DNA from: an uncultured Nitrososphaerota archaeon
Lineage (GTDB): Bacteria > Bacillota > Clostridia > Oscillospirales > Ruminococcaceae
Reading direction: 5' to 3'
DNA: 9,782 nt
Assembly: GCA_934869045.1 (NCBI GenBank)
Contig: CAKXAF010000079.1
Location: 1-9,782 of the forward strand
Part shown: positions 6,702-9,782 of the stretch, one piece after another
How the letters are laid out: the number at the start of each line of letters is the position of its first letter
Numbering within the stretch: the first letter of the stretch is position 1
Translations under genes and position numbers: made by a program
Notes under the pieces: generated by a model
Told to the model about the DNA's origin: nothing
Seen by the model: the letters and a program-made list of their open reading frames with translations, nothing else
Database searches by the model: none

Positions 6702-7568
6702 ATGATACGGAAGCTCCCCTTCTGCCTTGCCGTTTTCCTGCTTGCTGCCCTCGCCCTGCCGCTGACGGTTTTCGCTGACATGGGGCCCAAGCCAATGGTC
6801 ACGGTGCGGTTGGAAAACCCGCCGCAAGGAATCTACTACCTTGACCTGCTGATCGCAGGCGAGGATCAGGACTACGAAAACCTCAGCGATGAGGAACGCG
6901 TGCAGCTTGACCCGGATATGCTGGCGGTGCTGGAAAATTTCAGCGGTCCGGACGGGCATCCTGGCCTCGCCGCCGGAACAGGAGTCCCTCTTTTCGGCAA
7001 GCTGACCGGCGACCCGGACGGGGACGCCATGATCCACGTCTTCAGCTCTTACGCGGTGCCGAATGAATTCCGCCTGATCCTGGTGAAAGAGGATCAGACG
7101 GTCACCCTCTCCGATTGGATCCGCCGAGACACGCTGCAGGTCCATGTCACCTGGGACTTCGTTTCCAATCAGATTTCCCAGCCCGCCCCATTCTGGGCCT
7201 ATCTGATCCAGCTTCTGGGAACGCTGCTCCCCACCCTGCTCATCGAAGGGGTGCTCCTGCTGCTGTTCCGCTTCCCTCTGAAGGAAAATTGGCTGGTCTT
7301 TTTGCTGACCAATCTAGCCACCCAACTGGGGCTTTTCCTCTTTCTGGGCACACAATGCGTCACAGGAAGCTACCTGGCCTACTACTTTGCTCTGATCCCG
7401 GCGGAGCTTATCATCCTCGCCGTCGAGCTGGCGGTCTACATTCCCCTGCTGAAGGGAAAAACACGAATCTGGCGGGCCACCTATGCGGTCACGGCCAACG
7501 CGGCCAGCTGTGCGGCGGGATTCTTCCTGGCGGAACCGCTGTTCCGTCTGGCAATGAAACTGGTTTAG
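6702..7568 (+). CDS. Unrecognised membrane protein with exported N-terminal domain
   Basis: I do not recognise this 288-residue protein. Residues 1-25 look like a Sec signal peptide (basic start, hydrophobic core, VFA before Asp26), with no lipobox cysteine. Residues 26-160 form a polar, acidic domain expected outside the cell, opening with MGPKPMVTVRLENPP and rich in Asp and Glu. About four membrane helices follow, near 165-189, 198-216, 224-247 and 259-280, with a basic loop at 251-258. A folded outside domain before a membrane block suggests a sensor, a lipid-linked enzyme or a transporter part, but nothing in the sequence decides this. AAAGGAGG lies 7 nt before the ATG. Neighbours are an SGNH hydrolase (35 nt upstream) and a YgjP-like hydrolase (13 nt downstream), so co-transcription is likely. 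Confidence 0.85.
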   Translation: MIRKLPFCLAVFLLAALALPLTVFADMGPKPMVTVRLENPPQGIYYLDLLIAGEDQDYENLSDEERVQLDPDMLAVLENFSGPDGHPGLAAGTGVPLFGKLTGDPDGDAMIHVFSSYAVPNEFRLILVKEDQTVTLSDWIRRDTLQVHVTWDFVSNQISQPAPFWAYLIQLLGTLLPTLLIEGVLLLLFRFPLKENWLVFLLTNLATQLGLFLFLGTQCVTGSYLAYYFALIPAELIILAVELAVYIPLLKGKTRIWRATYAVTANAASCAAGFFLAEPLFRLAMKLV

Positions 7569-7581
7569 GGAAAGGCGCGTT

Positions 7582-8241
7582 ATGGAATACACCCTGATCC
7601 GCTCCCGCCGCAAAACGCTGGGTCTTGCCATTACCAAAGACGGCGCCCTGGAGGTCCGGGCGCCTCTCCGCCTTCCCCGTGCCGCTATCGATACCTTTCT
7701 CATCCGGAAATCCGGCTGGATCCGGGAAAAAGCCGCCCTGCGCCAGGAGCTGCTGCGGGAGAAAGCCCTCTTTCGGCTGGAAGAGGGCGTACAGCTCCCT
7801 TTCCTGGGCCGGGAATATACCGTCCGCTCCGGGGGCGGACCCTCTCTGGAGGGAGAATCCCTATCTCTTCCGGGCAGGGATCTTCGCCGGGAGGCAGAAG
7901 CCTTCTACCGGGAAGAGGCCCGGCACATTCTGCTGGAAAAGGCCGCCTTCTGGGGAAACCGCATGGGGCTTTTCCCAGAAGGAATCTCCGTTACGGGGGC
8001 CAGGACCCGCTGGGGTTCCTGCTCGGCAAAGGGGCGGATAAACTTTTCCTGGCGGCTGCTCCGTGCGCCGGAAGAAGCGGTGGACTACGTAGTGGTACAC
8101 GAGCTGGCCCATCTGCGGCAGATGGATCACTCCTGGCAGTTCTGGGAGATTGTCGCCCGGATCCTCCCTGACTGGAAACGCCGCCGCGCCCTGCTGACCC
8201 CCGTTCAACGCCGCCTGGAGGCGGAGGGCTGGAACGGCTGA
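7582..8241 (+). CDS. YgjP-like metal-dependent hydrolase (M48/WLM-type fold)
   Basis: This 219-residue protein belongs to the YgjP/DUF45 group, which has a zincin-like metal site. The diagnostic block is TRWGSCSAKGRINFSW (142-157), followed by the metal-binding HELAH at 173-177 and a third ligand, His183, in QMDHSWQFW. The length fits the family. These proteins are usually annotated as putative metallopeptidases; the Escherichia coli member has been reported to hydrolyse UTP, so peptidase activity should not be assumed. It has no signal or membrane segment and should be cytoplasmic. GGGAAAGG lies 6 nt before the ATG at 7582, and the gene follows the membrane protein by only 13 nt. hydF starts 63 nt downstream. 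No functional link to hydrogenase maturation is known to me. Confidence 0.92.
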   Translation: MEYTLIRSRRKTLGLAITKDGALEVRAPLRLPRAAIDTFLIRKSGWIREKAALRQELLREKALFRLEEGVQLPFLGREYTVRSGGGPSLEGESLSLPGRDLRREAEAFYREEARHILLEKAAFWGNRMGLFPEGISVTGARTRWGSCSAKGRINFSWRLLRAPEEAVDYVVVHELAHLRQMDHSWQFWEIVARILPDWKRRRALLTPVQRRLEAEGWNG

Positions 8242-8304
8242 CCCTCCGGGCGTTCCCAGGCAGATTTACACCTTCCTCTTTTTGTCACAGAAAGGATCCT
8301 TACA

Positions 8305-9474
8305 ATGGAAGACACCCCCCGCTCCAACCGTCTGCACATCGCCTTTTTCGGGCGCACCAACAGCGGAAAATCCACCCTTCTGAACACCCTGGCCGGACAG
8401 ACGGTTTCCATCGTCTCCGACGTCTCCGGCACCACCACTGACCCGGTCTACCGGCCTATGGAACTGCTCCCCATCGGCCCGGTTGTGCTCATCGACACCG
8501 CCGGCCTGGACGACCGCTCGGACTTGGGACACCTGCGCACCGCCAAAACCCGGGAGGTTGCCCGGAAAACAGATCTGGCCGTCCTGGTAGTCTCTTCCCG
8601 GACCACAGATTTTTCCGAGGAGGAGCAATATCTCTCCCTCCTGCGGGAGCATGCGGTCAAAACCGTCTGCGTGGTCAACCGCATAGACGGCGGTACCGCT
8701 CCGGAGCTTCCCTTCGATCTCCCGGCCCTCTCCCTGGACGCCCGCGCTCCGGAGGATATGCCCAGCCTCAAAAAATTCCTGATTGACAATGCAGATACCG
8801 ACTTTGAAATCCCCTCCCTGACCGCCCACCTGGTGGAGCCCGGCGCACTTGTGATGCTGGTGATGCCCCAGGACATCCAGGCTCCCAAGGGAAGGCTGAT
8901 CCTCCCCCAGGTCCAGGTGACCAGGGACCTCCTGGACCGGCGCTGCCGGGTCCTTTCGGTGGTTCCCGATGGGATCCGCCCGATGCTCGCCGCGCTGAAG
9001 CAGCTGCCGGATCTGGTCATCACCGACTCCCAAGTGTTCCGGCAGGTCAACGAAATTCTCCCCAAAGAGGTACCTTTGACCTCCTTTTCGGTGCTGCTCT
9101 CGGAGAACAAGGGGGATATCCGCAGCTTTCTGGATGGCGCCAAGGCCATCGACCGCCTCTCCCCCGGTGACCGCGTGCTTATCATGGAGTCCTGTACCCA
9201 CCATCCCCTGGCCGGCGACATCGCCAGGCAGAAGCTCCCTGCCTGGCTGGAACAGTACGTGGGCGGGAAGCTGCAGACCGATGTGTTTTCCGGCCCGGGT
9301 TTCCCAGCAGATATACGGGACTACCGGCTGATCCTTCACTGCGGAGGCTGCATGCTCAACCGGAAGAACCTCCTCTCCAAGATCAGTGAGGCGCAGAAGT
9401 ACGGCGTACCCATCACCAATTTTGGCATCGCCATCGCCCACATCAACCGGATGCTTGAACGCATCTGCTGGTGA
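8305..9474 (+). CDS. hydF: [FeFe]-hydrogenase H-cluster maturation GTPase HydF
   Basis: HydF is the scaffold on which the two-iron subcluster of the H-cluster is assembled with HydE and HydG before delivery to the hydrogenase HydA. This 389-residue copy has an N-terminal GTPase domain (about 1-165): P-loop GRTNSGKS (16-23), switch SGTTTDP (41-47), DTAG (64-67) and NRID (125-128) in the NKxD position. A dimerisation region follows, and then the C-terminal cluster domain with CTHHP (Cys297) and HCGGCM (Cys346, Cys349), the three cysteines that hold the [4Fe-4S] cluster. All expected residues are present, so it should be functional. AGAAAGG lies 9 nt before the ATG. hydE, hydG and hydA are not in this window; finding hydF apart from them is common. 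It implies an anaerobe with [FeFe] hydrogenase. Confidence 0.98.
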   Translation: MEDTPRSNRLHIAFFGRTNSGKSTLLNTLAGQTVSIVSDVSGTTTDPVYRPMELLPIGPVVLIDTAGLDDRSDLGHLRTAKTREVARKTDLAVLVVSSRTTDFSEEEQYLSLLREHAVKTVCVVNRIDGGTAPELPFDLPALSLDARAPEDMPSLKKFLIDNADTDFEIPSLTAHLVEPGALVMLVMPQDIQAPKGRLILPQVQVTRDLLDRRCRVLSVVPDGIRPMLAALKQLPDLVITDSQVFRQVNEILPKEVPLTSFSVLLSENKGDIRSFLDGAKAIDRLSPGDRVLIMESCTHHPLAGDIARQKLPAWLEQYVGGKLQTDVFSGPGFPADIRDYRLILHCGGCMLNRKNLLSKISEAQKYGVPITNFGIAIAHINRMLERICW

Positions 9475-9483
9475 GGATTATTC

Positions 9484-9522
9484 GCCGGCCTGCGGAAGGT
9501 GCGCTGCATCATGCAGGCCGGC
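9484..9522 (+). terminator. Perfect 10-bp inverted repeat downstream of hydF (possible terminator)
   Basis: GCCGGCCTGC (9484-9493) and GCAGGCCGGC (9513-9522) are perfect complements around a 19-nt loop, starting 9 nt after the hydF stop. A third related stretch, GCCGGCCGG, sits at 9542-9550. No U-run follows the stem directly; a T-rich tract appears only at about 9558-9589. It is probably an end-of-operon structure, but not a textbook intrinsic terminator. Confidence 0.45.
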
Positions 9523-9636
9523 ATTCCCATTCCCAGACAGAGCCGGCCGGAAACATCTCCTTTTTCCTGGATTTTTCTTCATTTTTTCCCGATAGCCCCT
9601 CTTTTGCCGTGAGGCGGACCAGTGGCCTTTTGGGAG

Positions 9637-9644
9637 CATAGGAT
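9637..9644 (+). promoter_or_regulatory. Weak sigma-E-like -10 upstream of cotJA
   Basis: CATAGGAT resembles the sporulation sigma-E -10 (CATACAnT), and cotJ genes in Bacillus subtilis are sigma-E dependent. The expected ATATT-like -35 at 14-15 nt upstream is not seen, so this rests on the -10 and on what is known of the gene. The distance to the cotJA ATG is about 33 nt. Confidence 0.25.
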
Positions 9645-9676
9645 AGGGTACTCTAGAAGAAAGAGGTGTTCTTCCT

Positions 9677-9782
9677 ATGGAAAGACCTGTGGAAAAGCCC
9701 GATCTGCCATGCGTCTGCCTGGACAGCTTACCGCTTGCTATGGCCTATGTGCCGATGCAGCGGTGGGGCGAACTCTACACAC
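9677..9782 (+). CDS. cotJA: Spore coat-associated protein CotJA (partial, right edge)
   Basis: Only the first 35 codons are visible. They contain the CotJA hallmark LAMAYVPMQRW followed by GELY (20-34), matching the start of this short spore-coat polypeptide. In Bacillus and Clostridia it is usually encoded with cotJB and cotJC, the latter a manganese-catalase-like protein, and made in the mother cell during sporulation; the rest of the operon is expected just past the edge. AAGAGGTG (9661-9668) lies 8 nt before the ATG at 9677. The visible N-terminus has two cysteines (Cys12, Cys14). Its presence shows that the organism belongs to a spore-forming lineage. The 202-nt upstream gap is enough for its own promoter. 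Confidence 0.85.
   Translation, partial: MERPVEKPDLPCVCLDSLPLAMAYVPMQRWGELYT

Noticed and set aside
8266..9441. 391-codon open frame on the minus strand opposite hydF
   Set aside because: It is the antisense shadow of a gene with every HydF motif intact; the translation is Gly/His/Val-rich with no recognisable domain, as expected in high-GC DNA.
9336..9556. Small minus-strand frames after hydF, including an AAAAAGGAG-ATG near 9556
   Set aside because: The frame from that ATG stops after about 15 codons, and the longer one overlaps the end of hydF; no sign of a conserved small protein.

Overview
The window is about 60% GC by eye, gene-dense, and has the gene content of a sporulating, anaerobic, high-GC Clostridia member. 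HydF, the [FeFe]-hydrogenase maturase, and CotJA, a spore-coat protein, are the strongest pointers. The style fits an Oscillospiraceae-like gut anaerobe (Flavonifractor/Oscillibacter/Intestinimonas type). That placement is inferred from gene content and composition, not from a search.

Region 1 (1-2454, minus strand) is a signal-response operon read right to left. It holds an OmpR-family response regulator, then a sensor histidine kinase whose start overlaps the regulator's stop by 1 nt, then an ABC transporter ATPase cut by the left edge of the window. A nearly identical 19-nt element (18 of 19 bases) lies upstream of both the regulator gene and the ATPase gene. It is a GTTGA direct repeat with an 11-nt period, and in both places it sits the same distance before a TATYCT hexamer. 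It looks like the regulator's own binding box at two promoters. The ATPase copy is also overlapped by a strong inverted repeat.

Region 2 (2455-2640) is the divergent intergenic region. It carries the regulator promoter on the minus strand and an extended -10 promoter for coaBC on the plus strand.

Region 3 (2641-5930, plus strand) is a tight four-gene set: coaBC (coenzyme A synthesis), a SdpI-family membrane protein, an alpha/beta hydrolase and an EamA/DMT permease. The hydrolase is unusual. Its frame has no ATG, GTG or TTG at the proper place, yet a perfect ribosome binding site sits 6 nt before an ATC codon.

Region 4 (6034-9474, plus strand) holds a cytoplasmic SGNH hydrolase, an unrecognised exported-domain membrane protein, a YgjP-type metal-dependent hydrolase and HydF. 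Gaps are 13 to 63 nt, so part of this is probably co-transcribed.

Region 5 (9475-9782) contains a strong inverted repeat after hydF, a T-rich tract, and the first 35 codons of cotJA running off the right edge.

No RNA gene, CRISPR array, insertion sequence or phage gene was seen. No wholly new defence or mobile system was found. The observations most worth following up are the duplicated promoter box and the ATC start.
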